Of a stretch of 64,000 bases of DNA, positions 1 through 8,922 are shown piece by piece. Origin of the DNA: Promicromonospora sp. Populi. Its GTDB lineage: Bacteria > Actinomycetota > Actinomycetes > Actinomycetales > Cellulomonadaceae. Below the pieces are notes generated by a model. The model ran no database searches. It worked only from the letters and a program-made list of their open reading frames with translations, and was not told the origin of the DNA. Every line of letters starts with the position of its first letter. The stretch's first letter is position 1. The stretch is from positions 1,612,001 through 1,676,000 of the forward strand of contig NZ_CP163528.1 in NCBI RefSeq assembly GCF_041081105.1. Reading direction: 5' to 3'. The position numbers and the translations under genes were made by a program.

Positions 1-567
1 CATCACCGTGCGCGCCAGGTACTCGATGTTGACCTGGTGCACGATGCCGGTGCCCGGCGGCACGACCTTGAAGTCGTCGAACGCCGTCTGGCCCCAGCGC
101 AGGAACTGGTAGCGCTCGTGGTTGCGCTGGTACTCGAACTCGACGTTGCGCTGGAACGCGTCGGCGCGGCCGGCGACGTCGATCTGCACGGAGTGGTCGA
201 TGACCATCTCGGCGGGGGCCAGCGGGTTGACCTTCGTGGCGTCGCCGCCGAGCGCGGCGACGGCCTCGCGCATCGTGGCGAGGTCCACGACGCAGGGCAC
301 GCCGGTGAAGTCCTGCATGATCACGCGCGCCGGCGTGAACTGGATCTCGGTGTCGGGCTGCGCGTCCGGGTCCCAGGACGCTACGGCGCGCACGTGGTCG
401 GCGGTGATGTTCGCGCCGTCCTCCGTGCGCAGGAGGTTCTCGGCGAGGATCTTCAGGGAGTACGGGAGTCGGTCCACTCCCTCGACCGCGCTGAGCCGGA
501 AGATCTCGTAGGACTTGCCCGAGACCTCCAGCGTTCCCTTCGATCCGAACGTGTCCACGGTGCTCAC
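1..567 (-). CDS. acnA: Aconitate hydratase, N-terminal part (runs off the window)
   Basis: The first 189 codons of a monomeric aconitase, which interconverts citrate and isocitrate in the cytoplasmic TCA cycle. The minus-strand translation begins [15 protein letters not shown] and contains family stretches such as [31 protein letters not shown] and [18 protein letters not shown], all typical of the AcnA N-terminus. The GTG at 567 is chosen because AAGGAG lies 6 nt upstream (571-578). The Fe-S cysteines and the rest of the protein lie beyond base 1. An 18-bp perfect palindrome at 700-717 sits about 130 bp upstream and overlaps a -35-like TTGACG, so repression or activation at this promoter is likely (inference). 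Confidence 0.93.
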   Translation of the reverse strand, partial: MSTVDTFGSKGTLEVSGKSYEIFRLSAVEGVDRLPYSLKILAENLLRTEDGANITADHVRAVASWDPDAQPDTEIQFTPARVIMQDFTGVPCVVDLATMREAVAALGGDATKVNPLAPAEMVIDHSVQIDVAGRADAFQRNVEFEYQRNHERYQFLRWGQTAFDDFKVVPPGTGIVHQVNIEYLARTVM

Positions 568-699
568 TGTGGCTCCTTCTGCGGGGCTGACGGCGCGTCG
601 GCTCTCACAGGCGCGGTCGTCGCGCAAAGGAGCCGTCGCATGGGTTCCAGGGGGCTTCACCCAGCCTAGGCCGGGCTGCTGTGGCCAGCATATCGCATT

Positions 700-717
700 T
701 ATCTTGACGTCAAGATA
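700..717. promoter_or_regulatory. 18-bp perfect palindrome in the acnA promoter region
   Basis: TATCTTGACGTCAAGATA reads identically on both strands. It overlaps the stop codon of the upstream hydrolase gene (710-712). On the acnA strand it supplies TTGACG, followed 15 nt later by TATGCT, so a bound dimer would cover the -35 region of a plausible acnA promoter. The palindrome is directly seen; the regulator is unknown. I recall similar palindromes near TCA-cycle genes in actinobacteria but cannot verify this. Confidence 0.6.
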
Positions 718-1498
718 TCTGCGCGATCACCCGTCGGGCGATGGCGGCGTAGCCGTCGTCGTTGACGTGGACGTTGTCCTCGTCGACGAACCGGTCCAGC
801 ACGACGTCGGGGTCGACGAGCGAGACGTACGTCGCGTCGTACCGCTCGGCGGCGGCCCGCACGGCGCTGTCCAGGGCGTGCACCTCCAGCCCGATGTCCC
901 ACGGCGTGGACGGCCCCACGGCCACGAGCTCGGCCTCCGGGAAGCGCTCGGCCGCCAACCGGAAGGTCCGCGAAACGGCGCGGTACACCTCTTGGGGGTC
1001 GTCGCGCAGCTCGGGGAAGTCGTTCTGGCCGCCCGCGATCACCACGAAGTCGACGCCGTCGGTCGGCGCCGCACTGAGCTGCTCCTCGTAGGACAGCTTC
1101 GGGATGTCGGGGTTGTTGCTCACGTAGCCCGTGCCGCCCTGGGCCACGTTCACCTCGACCCAGTCCAGCTCGCGCGACACGACGGTGCTCCAGCGCTGCT
1201 CGGGTGACGACGCGCCCTCCCCCACGGTGTAGGAGTCGCCGACGAAGAGCGCCACTGCCTGCTCCTCCTGCTCCTCGACCACCGTGGTCACCGACGCGGG
1301 CGCGCCCGTGGACGGCGCGGCCGTGCCTGTCACGAACGGGGACGGCGCCGCCCGCGGCGCCGGCGACGACCCTTCCGTACGCCCGACGGCGACGCCGCTG
1401 GACCCCAGGCTCATGCCTACCAGGAGGGCAGCGGCAATGGCCACCACCACGGACACGGCGATCCCGCCGTTCACCAACCACCGCTTCACGATGCGCAT
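710..1498 (-). CDS. Secreted or membrane-anchored SGNH/GDSL hydrolase
   Basis: A 262-aa predicted esterase/lipase-like hydrolase. Residues about 12-30 form one hydrophobic signal/anchor helix after the positive start MRIVKRW, followed by an Ala/Pro/Thr/Ser-rich linker. The catalytic blocks are in order: [11 protein letters not shown] (block I, nucleophile Ser), the Gly of QGGTGY (block II), GGQNDF (block III, oxyanion Asn) and [10 protein letters not shown] (block V, Asp-x-x-His). It therefore probably acts outside the membrane on an ester or acetyl group; the substrate cannot be told. It ends inside the palindrome upstream of acnA, so the two genes may be co-transcribed in part. Confidence 0.85.
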   Translation of the reverse strand: MRIVKRWLVNGGIAVSVVVAIAAALLVGMSLGSSGVAVGRTEGSSPAPRAAPSPFVTGTAAPSTGAPASVTTVVEEQEEQAVALFVGDSYTVGEGASSPEQRWSTVVSRELDWVEVNVAQGGTGYVSNNPDIPKLSYEEQLSAAPTDGVDFVVIAGGQNDFPELRDDPQEVYRAVSRTFRLAAERFPEAELVAVGPSTPWDIGLEVHALDSAVRAAAERYDATYVSLVDPDVVLDRFVDEDNVHVNDDGYAAIARRVIAQIS

Positions 1499-1537
1499 CC
1501 TATGCGCTGCGACCTGGGAGTTTTCTCCGTAGATCGG

Positions 1538-2935
1538 TCAGTCCTGACGATCCAGGACCGCTACCGCCTCCACGTGGTGCGTGTGCGGGAACAAGTCGAA
1601 TCCGCGCACGCTCGTGAGCGGGTAGCCGTGCGCGGCGAGGTAGCCGATGTCGCGCGCGAGCGCCGCCGGGTCGCACGCCACGTACACGATGCGGCGCGGG
1701 GCGCGGGCGGCGATCGCGTCGACCACTGCTCGCCCGGCGCCCGACCGCGGCGGGTCCAGCACCACGACGTCGGCGTGCGGGAGCACACCTGACTCTCCCC
1801 CGCTGGTCAGGATCCGGTCCACTGCGCCCACTTCTAGCGACACCTGCGGATGCGCGTGCGCGTTGCGGCGCGCGTCCTTCGCGCCCTGCTCGTCACCCTC
1901 GACCGCGATCACCCGCCCGTCCGGCCCGACGGCGTCCGCCAGCGGGAGCGTGAACAGCCCCGCGCCGGAGTACAGGTCCAGCACGGTGGCCCCTGCGAGC
2001 TCACCAGACGCCGCTCCAGCAGCCGCCAGCACAGCGCCCGTCAGCACGGCCGGCGCCTCGCGGTGCACCTGCCAGAACCCGTCCGCGGCCACGCGGTAGC
2101 GGTGCGTGCCCCACGGCCCGGTGACGACCTCGCTCACGGCGCGGCGGGCGTTGGGCCGGTTGTCGGGCTTGCCGCGGCTCCATGGCTCGCCGTCGACCAG
2201 AAGTACGGGCTCGCCCTCGGACGGCGCCACGAGCGTCAGCTGCGCGCCAGGCGTCCAGACGCGGCTGTAGATGTCCTCGGCGATCGCGAACGCCACGACC
2301 TCCGCGCTGGCGAGCGGCATCTTCTTCAGCGCCACGACGTCGTGCGAGCGGTGCTTGCGCATGCCGGCGTGCCCGTCGGCGTCGGCCACGAGCTCGATCC
2401 GGGTGCGGTAGTGCAGGCCCCGGCGCTCGTCGTCGCCGGGCGCGGCCTCGACGGTGACATTGGCGGCCAGCCACTCGGGATCGATGCGGGCCAGGCGCTG
2501 CAGCTGCTCGACGAGCACGTCCCGCTTCCAGCGGCGCTGCGCGGGCAGTGCGACGTGCGAGAGCTCGCCGCCGCCCGCGCCGTCGGCCCCGGCGGCGGGC
2601 CAGGCGGGTGCCACCCGGTCGGGCGACGCCTCGAGCACCTCGACGGCGTCGGCCCGCCAGAAGCTGGGCCCGCCCTCGGTGACCCGGGCGCGGACGCGCT
2701 CCCCGGGCAGGGTGTGCCGGACGAAGACGACGCGGCCGTCCAGGCGGGCCACGCAGTGGCCGCCGTGCGCGACGGGGCCGACCTCCAGCTCGATCTCGGT
2801 GCCCACCTCGGCGGCGGGTACGTCGCTCACCCGGCGGGTACGGTCCGGCCGCGGGGAACGCTGCGGGCGGCGGCGCGGGCGGCCGCCGGACTCGGGGTCG
2901 GCGGGCGCGGAGCGACGGTCGGGGGTACGGGGCAT
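1538..2935 (-). CDS. TrmA/RlmC-type RNA uracil-C5 methyltransferase
   Basis: A 465-aa SAM-dependent enzyme that methylates C5 of a uracil in tRNA or 23S rRNA. An N-terminal TRAM-like beta domain (residues about 40-100) precedes a Rossmann methyltransferase domain with LDLYSGAGLFTLPLADAVG (SAM loop), VVLDPPRSGAG (motif IV) and YVACDPAALARD, which holds the nucleophilic Cys of the family. The four Fe-S cysteines of RlmD (RumA) are not visible. The ATG at 2935 lies 17 bp after the stop of the upstream permease gene, so they form an operon; the longer upstream frame overlaps that gene and was rejected. A GTG at 2830 is an alternative start. From memory the order matches Rv2689c-Rv2690c. Confidence 0.88.
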   Translation of the reverse strand: MPRTPDRRSAPADPESGGRPRRRPQRSPRPDRTRRVSDVPAAEVGTEIELEVGPVAHGGHCVARLDGRVVFVRHTLPGERVRARVTEGGPSFWRADAVEVLEASPDRVAPAWPAAGADGAGGGELSHVALPAQRRWKRDVLVEQLQRLARIDPEWLAANVTVEAAPGDDERRGLHYRTRIELVADADGHAGMRKHRSHDVVALKKMPLASAEVVAFAIAEDIYSRVWTPGAQLTLVAPSEGEPVLLVDGEPWSRGKPDNRPNARRAVSEVVTGPWGTHRYRVAADGFWQVHREAPAVLTGAVLAAAGAASGELAGATVLDLYSGAGLFTLPLADAVGPDGRVIAVEGDEQGAKDARRNAHAHPQVSLEVGAVDRILTSGGESGVLPHADVVVLDPPRSGAGRAVVDAIAARAPRRIVYVACDPAALARDIGYLAAHGYPLTSVRGFDLFPHTHHVEAVAVLDRQD

Positions 2936-2952
2936 GGGCCCAAGTCTAGGGC

Positions 2953-4950
2953 TCAGAGCCGGCGGCCCCGGAGGTACGCGTCGTCCTCCAGGCCGGTGTG
3001 GCCCCGCGACGAGGCGAGCTGCCACGGCACGGACGCCACGACCACGCCGGGGGTGAACAGCAGGCTGCCCTTGAGTCGCAGCGCCGACTGGTTGTGCAGC
3101 AGCTGCTCCCACCAGTGACCCACCACGTACTCGGGGATGTAGACGATCACGAGGTCGCGCGGCGACTCCCGGTGCACCGAGCGGACGTACTTGAGCACGG
3201 GCCGCGTGATCTCGCGGTACGGAGAGTCGAGGATCCGCAGCGGCACGGGCAGGTCGAGGGCCTCCCACTCGGCGGTGAGGCTCTCGATGTCCTCCCGGTC
3301 CACGCCGACGGTGAGGGCCTCGAGCACGTTGGGCCGGGCGGCTCGCGCGTAGGCCAGGGCGCGCATGGTCGGCTTGTGGATCTTGGAGACCAGCACGATG
3401 CCGTGCACCCGGCTCGGCAGCGCGCGGGCGGCGGAGACGTCGTCGAGCGCGAGCTCGTCCCGCACCCGGTCGTAGTGCTTGCGGATCCCCCGCATGAGGA
3501 GGAACAGCACACCCATCGCCAGGAGCGTGATCCAGGCGCCGTGGGTGAACTTGGTGACCAGCACGATGATCAGGACGGTCCCGGTGAGCCCGAACCCGAC
3601 GCCGTTGACCACGCGCGAACGCTTCATGCGGCCGCGCACCGCGGGGTCGTGCTCGGTGCGCAGCCCCCGGGTCCAGTGCCGCAGCATGCCCAGCTGGGAG
3701 AGCGTGAACGACACGAACACACCAACGATGTAGAGCTGGATGAGGCGCGTCGCCGAGGCCTCGAACACGATGATCAGGACGATGGCAGCGACGGCGAGCA
3801 CGATGATGCCGTTCGAGAACGCGAGCCGGTCGCCGCGGGTGTGCAGCTGACGGGGCAGGTAGCCGTCGCGGCCGAGGATCGAGCCCAGCACGGGGAACCC
3901 GTTGAACGCCGTGTTCGCGGCGAGCACCAGGATGAGGCCGGTAACTGCGGAGACGGCGTAGAACGCCGGCGGGAAGCCGGAGAACACGGCCTCCGCGAGC
4001 TGGCCGATCACCGGGATCTGGACGTAGTCCTCGGAGACGGGCTGCCCGTCCACGGTCAGCTGGTGGGCCGGGTTCTCGGCGAAGCGGACGCCCGTGGCCT
4101 GGGCCAGCAGGAGGATCGAGATGATCATCGTCGAGGAGATGGCGCCGAGCAGCAGGAGCGTGGTCGCGGCGTTACGCGACTTGGGCTTGCGGAACGCGGG
4201 CACCCCGTTGCTGATGGCCTCGACGCCGGTCAGGGCGGCGCAGCCGGACGCGAACGCCCGGGCCAGCAGGAAGGCACCCGCTACGCCGACCAGGCCCTGG
4301 TCGAACGCGGCCTCCCCGGTGAGCTCGAACTCCGCGCTCTGCGCCTGCGGCAGGGTGCCGGAGAAGAACCGGAACGCACCGGTGACCACCAGGGCCCCGA
4401 TGATCGCCATGTAGCAGTAGGTGGGGATCGCGAACGCCGTCCCGGACTCCTTGACGCCACGCAGGTTGACCAGGGTGAGCAGCGCCACCGCGATGACCGC
4501 CGCCGGCACCTCGTACCCGCGCAGCCCGGGGAGGGCCGCCGACGCGTACTGGGCTGCCGAGGAGATGGACACCGCCACGGTGAGCACGTAGTCGACGAGC
4601 AGCGCGGCCGCGACGCCGATGCCCGCCGACGGCCCCAGGTTCGTGGTGGCGACCTCGTAGTCGCCGCCGCCGGACGGGTAGGCATGCACGTTCTGCCGGT
4701 AGGACGCGACCACGATGAGCAGCACGACCACCACCACGAGGCCCACCCACGGCGAGAACGCCATGGCGGCGATCCCGGCCAGCGAGAGGGTCAGGAGGAT
4801 CTCGTCCGGCGCGTACGCCACCGACGACAGGGCGTCCGAGGCGAAGACCGGCAGGGCGATCCGTTTGGGCAGCAACGTGTGCCCGAGGCTCTCGCTGCGC
4901 ATGGGGCGGCCGACAAGTAGTCGCTTGGCCGCATCGACGATGTCCGACAC
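2953..4950 (-). CDS. KimA-like APC-superfamily potassium permease
   Basis: A 665-aa membrane protein with about 12 transmembrane helices (residues 30-480) and a soluble C-terminal domain of about 170 residues. The N-terminus, LLVGRPMRSES then SDALSSVAYAPDEI, closely resembles Bacillus subtilis KimA (YdaO), a high-affinity potassium-proton symporter. Asp39 and Tyr46 align with KimA Asp36 and Tyr43 (from memory). The C-terminal HNQSALRLKGSLLF segment also resembles KimA. The GTG at 4950 was chosen because the homology begins there; no Shine-Dalgarno is present, but TAGAGT 8 nt upstream allows a leaderless message. It is divergent from two RCK proteins that probably gate potassium transport. Confidence 0.85.
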   Translation of the reverse strand: MSDIVDAAKRLLVGRPMRSESLGHTLLPKRIALPVFASDALSSVAYAPDEILLTLSLAGIAAMAFSPWVGLVVVVVLLIVVASYRQNVHAYPSGGGDYEVATTNLGPSAGIGVAAALLVDYVLTVAVSISSAAQYASAALPGLRGYEVPAAVIAVALLTLVNLRGVKESGTAFAIPTYCYMAIIGALVVTGAFRFFSGTLPQAQSAEFELTGEAAFDQGLVGVAGAFLLARAFASGCAALTGVEAISNGVPAFRKPKSRNAATTLLLLGAISSTMIISILLLAQATGVRFAENPAHQLTVDGQPVSEDYVQIPVIGQLAEAVFSGFPPAFYAVSAVTGLILVLAANTAFNGFPVLGSILGRDGYLPRQLHTRGDRLAFSNGIIVLAVAAIVLIIVFEASATRLIQLYIVGVFVSFTLSQLGMLRHWTRGLRTEHDPAVRGRMKRSRVVNGVGFGLTGTVLIIVLVTKFTHGAWITLLAMGVLFLLMRGIRKHYDRVRDELALDDVSAARALPSRVHGIVLVSKIHKPTMRALAYARAARPNVLEALTVGVDREDIESLTAEWEALDLPVPLRILDSPYREITRPVLKYVRSVHRESPRDLVIVYIPEYVVGHWWEQLLHNQSALRLKGSLLFTPGVVVASVPWQLASSRGHTGLEDDAYLRGRRL

Positions 4951-4991
4951 GTTGGCTGACTCTATGCCCGCGGATGGTAAGGAGCACACCA

Positions 4992-5690
4992 ATGACGCCG
5001 TGGCGCGGTAGCGTTCCGTCCGTGCACTTCGTGATCATGGGCTGCGGCCGCGTAGGGTCCAGCCTCGCCCAGGAGATCGACAGCCGCGGGCACTCCGTGG
5101 CCGTCATCGACCAGAACCCGGACGCGTTCCGGCGCCTGCCCGCGGACTTCTCGGGCAAGAAGGTCACCGGCGTGGGCTTCGACCGCGACACGCTGGTCCA
5201 GGCGGGGATCGAGGACGCGTACGCGTTCGCCGCGGTGTCCGACGGCGACAACTCCAACATCCTGTCCGCCCGCGTGGTCCGCGAGACCTACGGCGTGGAC
5301 AACGTGGTGGCCCGCATCTACGACCCGCACCGCGCGGAGATCTACCAGCGCCTCGGCATCCCCACGGTCGCCACCGTGCGGTGGACCGCCGACCAGGTGC
5401 TGCGCCGCATGCTGCCGCTGGGCTCCACCGACGAATACCGCGACCCGTCCGGCACGGTCCGGCTGGCGCAGATCGACTACCACCGGCGCTGGGTGGGCCT
5501 GCCGGTGCTGAACATCGAGGCCGCGACCGGCGCGCGCGTCGCGTTCGTGACCCGCTACACCTCGGCAGTGCTCCCCACTGCCGACCTCGTGCTCCAGGAG
5601 AACGACGTGCTGCACCTGCTCATGACCGCGGACGCCTCCGCCAACGTCGAACGGATCCTCACCGCCGCGCCCCCCGCCGAGGAGGACTGA
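4992..5690 (+). CDS. ceoB: TrkA/RCK-type potassium uptake regulatory protein 1
   Basis: A 232-aa cytoplasmic protein with an N-terminal nucleotide-binding Rossmann fold (GCGRVGSSLAQ, then the acidic VIDQNPDAF at the end of beta-2) and a C-terminal RCK_C domain from about residue 145. RCK proteins bind NAD(H) or ATP, or a cyclic dinucleotide, and gate potassium transporters. The ATG at 4992 is preferred because AAGGAG sits 7 nt before it; the GTG at 5022 has no such signal. It overlaps the next gene by one base. No TrkH or KtrB channel gene lies nearby; the divergent KimA-like gene is the obvious partner. The pair corresponds to CeoB-CeoC of mycobacteria by order and sequence type. Confidence 0.9.
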   Translation: MTPWRGSVPSVHFVIMGCGRVGSSLAQEIDSRGHSVAVIDQNPDAFRRLPADFSGKKVTGVGFDRDTLVQAGIEDAYAFAAVSDGDNSNILSARVVRETYGVDNVVARIYDPHRAEIYQRLGIPTVATVRWTADQVLRRMLPLGSTDEYRDPSGTVRLAQIDYHRRWVGLPVLNIEAATGARVAFVTRYTSAVLPTADLVLQENDVLHLLMTADASANVERILTAAPPAEED

Positions 5691-6355
5691 TGCGCGTCGT
5701 CATCGCCGGGGCCGGCTCGGTGGGCCGCTCGATCGCCCGGGAGCTGCTCAGCCACGAGCACGAGGTCACCCTGATCGACAAGAACGCCTCGGCCATGCGG
5801 GTCTCGCAGGTCCCCGAGGCGGAGTGGGTGCTCGCCGACGCGTGCGAGCTCCCCGCGCTCGAGGCCTCCGAGATGGAGCAGGCCGACGTCGTGGTGGGCG
5901 CCACCGGCGACGACAAGGTGAACCTCGTGTTCTCGCTGCTGGCCAAGACGGAGTTCGGGGTGCCGCGCACCGTCGCGCGTGTGAACAACCCGAAGAACGA
6001 GTGGATGTTCGACCAGTCGTGGGGCGTGGACGTCGCCGTGTCGACGCCGCGCATCATGACCGCGATGGTCGAGGAGGCCGTCGCTGTGGGCGACCTCGTG
6101 ACGATCTTCAGCTTCAGCCACTCGAACGCCAACATCCTGGAGCTCACGCTGCCCGCCGACTCCCGCGTCGCCGGGACACGCGTGGGCCAGGTGGTGTGGC
6201 CCGCCGAGGTCACGCTCGCCACCATCGTGCGTGACGGCCGCCCGCTGGCGCCCAGCGGCGACGACACGCTGGAGGCCGGCGACGAGCTGCTGCTGGTCGC
6301 CGGGGCGGACGCCGACACCGAGGCGCTCCAGAAGCTGCTGGTCCCGAAGGGCTAG
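5690..6355 (+). CDS. ceoC: TrkA/RCK-type potassium uptake regulatory protein 2
   Basis: A 221-aa paralogue of the preceding gene: GAGSVGRSIARELL nucleotide-binding loop, LIDKNASAM at beta-2, then a C-terminal RCK_C domain (LPADSRVAGTRVGQV onward). Its ATG overlaps the TGA of ceoB (TGATG) and GAGGAG lies just upstream, so translation is coupled and the two products probably form a hetero-octameric or tetrameric ring. It ends in a 4-bp CTAG that also carries the stop codon of the convergent DUF3159 gene. Confidence 0.9.
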   Translation: MRVVIAGAGSVGRSIARELLSHEHEVTLIDKNASAMRVSQVPEAEWVLADACELPALEASEMEQADVVVGATGDDKVNLVFSLLAKTEFGVPRTVARVNNPKNEWMFDQSWGVDVAVSTPRIMTAMVEEAVAVGDLVTIFSFSHSNANILELTLPADSRVAGTRVGQVVWPAEVTLATIVRDGRPLAPSGDDTLEAGDELLLVAGADADTEALQKLLVPKG

Positions 6356-7125
6356 GCCTGCGCCTGGGCCTTCGGCCGCCGCACGACGTACCAGGTCAGG
6401 TACAGCACCAGCGCCCAGAGCGGCACGCCCAGCAGCAGGTGGAACGTGCCGAGCCACGCGATGTCGCCCGCGAAGTACAGCGGCGTCTTGACCGCGAGGC
6501 GCAGCGCGAACAACCCCACCCAGAGCCACGTCGCGATGGCGTAGGTGCGCATCTTGGCCGGGTCGTCGCGCCACGCGGTCAGCGCGGCAAACGGTGAGGG
6601 CGCATCGCCGCGATCGCCGTCGTGGTCCCGGTTCGCCTCGGCCCGCACGGCGTCCGGCGTCAGACCGGCGCGCAGCGCCTCCACGACGTAACCGACGGCG
6701 GGCCGGCGCACGAGGATCGTGGCGAGCAGCACCACGAGGTAGCCGGCGTTGAGCAGCAGGCCGCCCGCGTAGTAGTTCTCGGCGTCGCCGGACGTCCACG
6801 CCCACACCACGCCGATGGCGATGCCGAGCAGGCCGCCCAGCGCCTGCGTGACGGGGGTGCGCTGCACCAGGCGCGCCACGACGAGCACCACGGCGGCGGC
6901 GACCGACGCGATCAGCGGGATCATCAGGTTGTCCGGGAAGATGACAAACGCGACCACGAACACCAGGCCGGGCAGGATCGCCTCCACCAGGCCGCGCACA
7001 CCGCCCACGGCGTCGGCCGCGGAGAAGTCCTCGCGAGCTAGGGCGCGCATACCGCGCGCGGGTGTCTGACGTGCTGGTTCGCTCATGGGGCTCATTCTGC
7101 CGTGCTCGCCGGGGTCCTGATTCAC
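6352..7125 (-). CDS. DUF3159 integral membrane protein
   Basis: A 257-aa protein with six or so hydrophobic helices (for example VEAILPGLVFVVAFVIFP and LLGIAIGVVWAW) and a short charged loop around NRDHDGDRGD. It belongs to the actinobacterial DUF3159 family found next to ceoBC in mycobacteria (Rv2693c-like); its function is unknown. The GTG at 7125 overlaps the upstream TGA as GTGA and has GGGGGAG 5 nt before it, so it was preferred over the ATG at 7095. It is the last gene of a minus-strand operon with the OB-fold and DUF3710 genes. Confidence 0.8.
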   Translation of the reverse strand: MNQDPGEHGRMSPMSEPARQTPARGMRALAREDFSAADAVGGVRGLVEAILPGLVFVVAFVIFPDNLMIPLIASVAAAVVLVVARLVQRTPVTQALGGLLGIAIGVVWAWTSGDAENYYAGGLLLNAGYLVVLLATILVRRPAVGYVVEALRAGLTPDAVRAEANRDHDGDRGDAPSPFAALTAWRDDPAKMRTYAIATWLWVGLFALRLAVKTPLYFAGDIAWLGTFHLLLGVPLWALVLYLTWYVVRRPKAQAQA

Positions 7126-7508
7126 CCGCACTCCCCCGGCCGGGGCCGGAGCTCGTAACGGGGGTTGAACATGGTGCGGCGCCCGTCGACGTCGCACACC
7201 ATGCCCTCGACCCGGATGCGGCGGCCGGGCTCGACGCCGTCGATGGTCCGCCGGCCGAGCCAGACGAGGTCCAGCGTGCCGGAGCCGTCGAACAGCTCGG
7301 CCTCCAGGGTGGGCACACCCTCGCGGGGGCGCAGCACCACCGAGCGCACCACACCCGCCACCTTGCCGCGGGTGCGCAGCGGCAGCGACGTGACGGCCGC
7401 GCAGCCCACGTTCCGGGAGGCGTCGGCGCGCTCCTCGGTGTCCTCGACCTGCTCGTTGGTGGCGAGCGTCGCCGCTATGCGGGACGCGATAGCCGTACGC
7501 AACGACAT
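7122..7508 (-). CDS. OB-fold nucleic-acid-binding protein
   Basis: A 128-aa small soluble protein. Residues about 45-115 (KVAGVVRSVVLRP, LEAELFDGSGTLDLVWLG, PGRRIRVEGMV) form a five-strand OB fold of the tRNA_anti type; the first 40 residues are helical and acidic. It is the Rv2694c-like member of the conserved block, probably binding RNA or single-stranded DNA, with no proven role. AAGGTG upstream of ATG 7508 serves as ribosome-binding site. It overlaps the DUF3159 start by 4 bases. Confidence 0.8.
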   Translation of the reverse strand: MSLRTAIASRIAATLATNEQVEDTEERADASRNVGCAAVTSLPLRTRGKVAGVVRSVVLRPREGVPTLEAELFDGSGTLDLVWLGRRTIDGVEPGRRIRVEGMVCDVDGRRTMFNPRYELRPRPGECG

Positions 7509-7523
7509 CAGCGGTTCACCTTC

Positions 7524-8249
7524 TCAGCCGATCTGGGTGATCTCGGGGCCGCGGCGGAGCGGGTTGAAGTCGGACAGCGGAGGTACCGCGCCCGCCGGGC
7601 CGGCGGTGGCTTCCGCCGGCTGTGCACCATCCTTGCGCGCCGACTTCGGCAGCGCCAGGGGCAGCAGGTCACGAGGTGGGCGCGGGCTCTGGTCGCGCAC
7701 CACGACGATGTTCGCGAACACGGACTCCAGGTTCTTGGCCGACTCGGCGTCCAGTGCAGCCTTGCCCGCCAGCACACCCCGGATGAACCAGCGCGGGCCG
7801 TCGACCCCGACGAACCGAGCCGGCCGCTGGCCGGCCTGCCCGTCCGGGCCGGTCACGGGCATCCGGACCAGCAGCTCGCGACCGAACACGCCGGGCACGT
7901 CGTCCACGATGCCGCCCTGACCGCTCACGGACTGCGCGATCTCGTGCCGGATCTCGTCCCAGATGCCCTCGGTGCGCGGCGCGGCGAAGGCCTGGATCTG
8001 GAGGTTCGACCCCTCCAGCGCGGCCGTCACCCCGGTCACCTTCTGCGTCTTCTTGTCGATCTCCATCCGCAGCTCGAGCCCCGGCATCACCGGCAGCCAG
8101 ATGGCGCCGAGGTCGACGCGCGGGCCCATCTCGGGCACCTGCGACCGGTCGAACGGACCGTGCGGCCGCTTCTGCAGCTCGGCCTCCACCGACGCCCACT
8201 CGACCGGGGCGGGCTCATTCGCCGTGCCTCGTCGGCTGAACAGACCCAC
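7524..8249 (-). CDS. DUF3710 family protein
   Basis: A 241-aa soluble protein of unknown function. It has the family's conserved core: DLGAIWLPVMPGLELRMEID, the FAAPRTEGIWDEIR segment and RFVGVDGPRWFIRGVLAGKA. The C-terminal 40 residues are low-complexity and Ala/Pro-rich. The GTG at 8249 was chosen because AAGGAG lies 7 nt upstream; the GTG at 8255 would be only 1 nt from it. It heads the DUF3710-OB-DUF3159 operon, as in mycobacteria (Rv2696c-like). About 115 bp separate it from dut, presumably holding its promoter. Confidence 0.82.
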   Translation of the reverse strand: MGLFSRRGTANEPAPVEWASVEAELQKRPHGPFDRSQVPEMGPRVDLGAIWLPVMPGLELRMEIDKKTQKVTGVTAALEGSNLQIQAFAAPRTEGIWDEIRHEIAQSVSGQGGIVDDVPGVFGRELLVRMPVTGPDGQAGQRPARFVGVDGPRWFIRGVLAGKAALDAESAKNLESVFANIVVVRDQSPRPPRDLLPLALPKSARKDGAQPAEATAGPAGAVPPLSDFNPLRRGPEITQIG

Positions 8250-8367
8250 AGCCACGCTCCTTCGGTAGTTCGTCGTTCTGCGTGCGCCAGCCAGTTGCTT
8301 CGCACGACAGCGTTATCCACTCGTTACTTACAGCCTAGACCCGTCCGGGCCCGACTTGGACACGCGT

Positions 8368-8844
8368 TCAGCGTCCGGCGAAACCGCCGCTGGAGCCGAA
8401 GCCGCCGTCGCCCCGGTGCGACCCGGGCAGCGTCTCGGCGGGCAGGAACCGCGCCCGCTCGACCTGCTGGATCACCAGCTGCGCCACACGGTCGCCGCGG
8501 GCCAGCTTCACGGCCTGCGTGGTGTCGGTGTTGAGCAGCGTGACCTTGATCTCGCCGCGGTAGCCCGCGTCCACCGTGCCGGGCGCGTTCACGATGGTGA
8601 CACCGTGCTTCGCGGCCAGGCCTGAGCGCGGGTGCACGAACGCCGCGTAGCCGTCCGGCAGCGCGATCGAGACCCCCGTGGGCACCGTCACCCGGCCCTG
8701 CGGCGGGATCTCGACGTCGACCGTGGTCACCAGGTCGGCGCCGGCATCACCCGGGTGCGCGTAGGAAGGTACGGGAACGTCGTCGAGGAGGCGGATGAGC
8801 ACGTCGACCGTGCTGCCTTCGTCCGATGGCACAGGGGTGGGCAC
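8368..8844 (-). CDS. dut: Deoxyuridine 5'-triphosphate nucleotidohydrolase (dUTPase)
   Basis: A 158-aa trimeric dUTPase that hydrolyses dUTP to dUMP and pyrophosphate, keeping uracil out of DNA. All five signature motifs are present in order: GDAGADL (1), PRSGLAAKHG (2), GTVDAGYRGEIKV (3, catalytic Asp), RGDRVAQLVI (4) and RGDGGFGSSGG (5, the C-terminal arm that closes the site). The start is uncertain: GTG 8844 gives a short extra N-terminus, and no clear ribosome-binding site marks any of the nearby GTG codons. It is divergent from the DUF3093 gene across 78 bp. Confidence 0.93.
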   Translation of the reverse strand: MPTPVPSDEGSTVDVLIRLLDDVPVPSYAHPGDAGADLVTTVDVEIPPQGRVTVPTGVSIALPDGYAAFVHPRSGLAAKHGVTIVNAPGTVDAGYRGEIKVTLLNTDTTQAVKLARGDRVAQLVIQQVERARFLPAETLPGSHRGDGGFGSSGGFAGR

Positions 8845-8922
8845 GCCGGAAGAGTACGCCACCAGCGCGGACCGCGCTGTCGCACGGCCCGGCCGGGTGC
8901 TCGGGGCTGGGATGATGTCCTC

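Noticed and set aside
2998..4920. 640-codon plus-strand frame opposite the KimA-like permease
   Set aside because: Antisense shadow, translation without hydrophobic or catalytic pattern.
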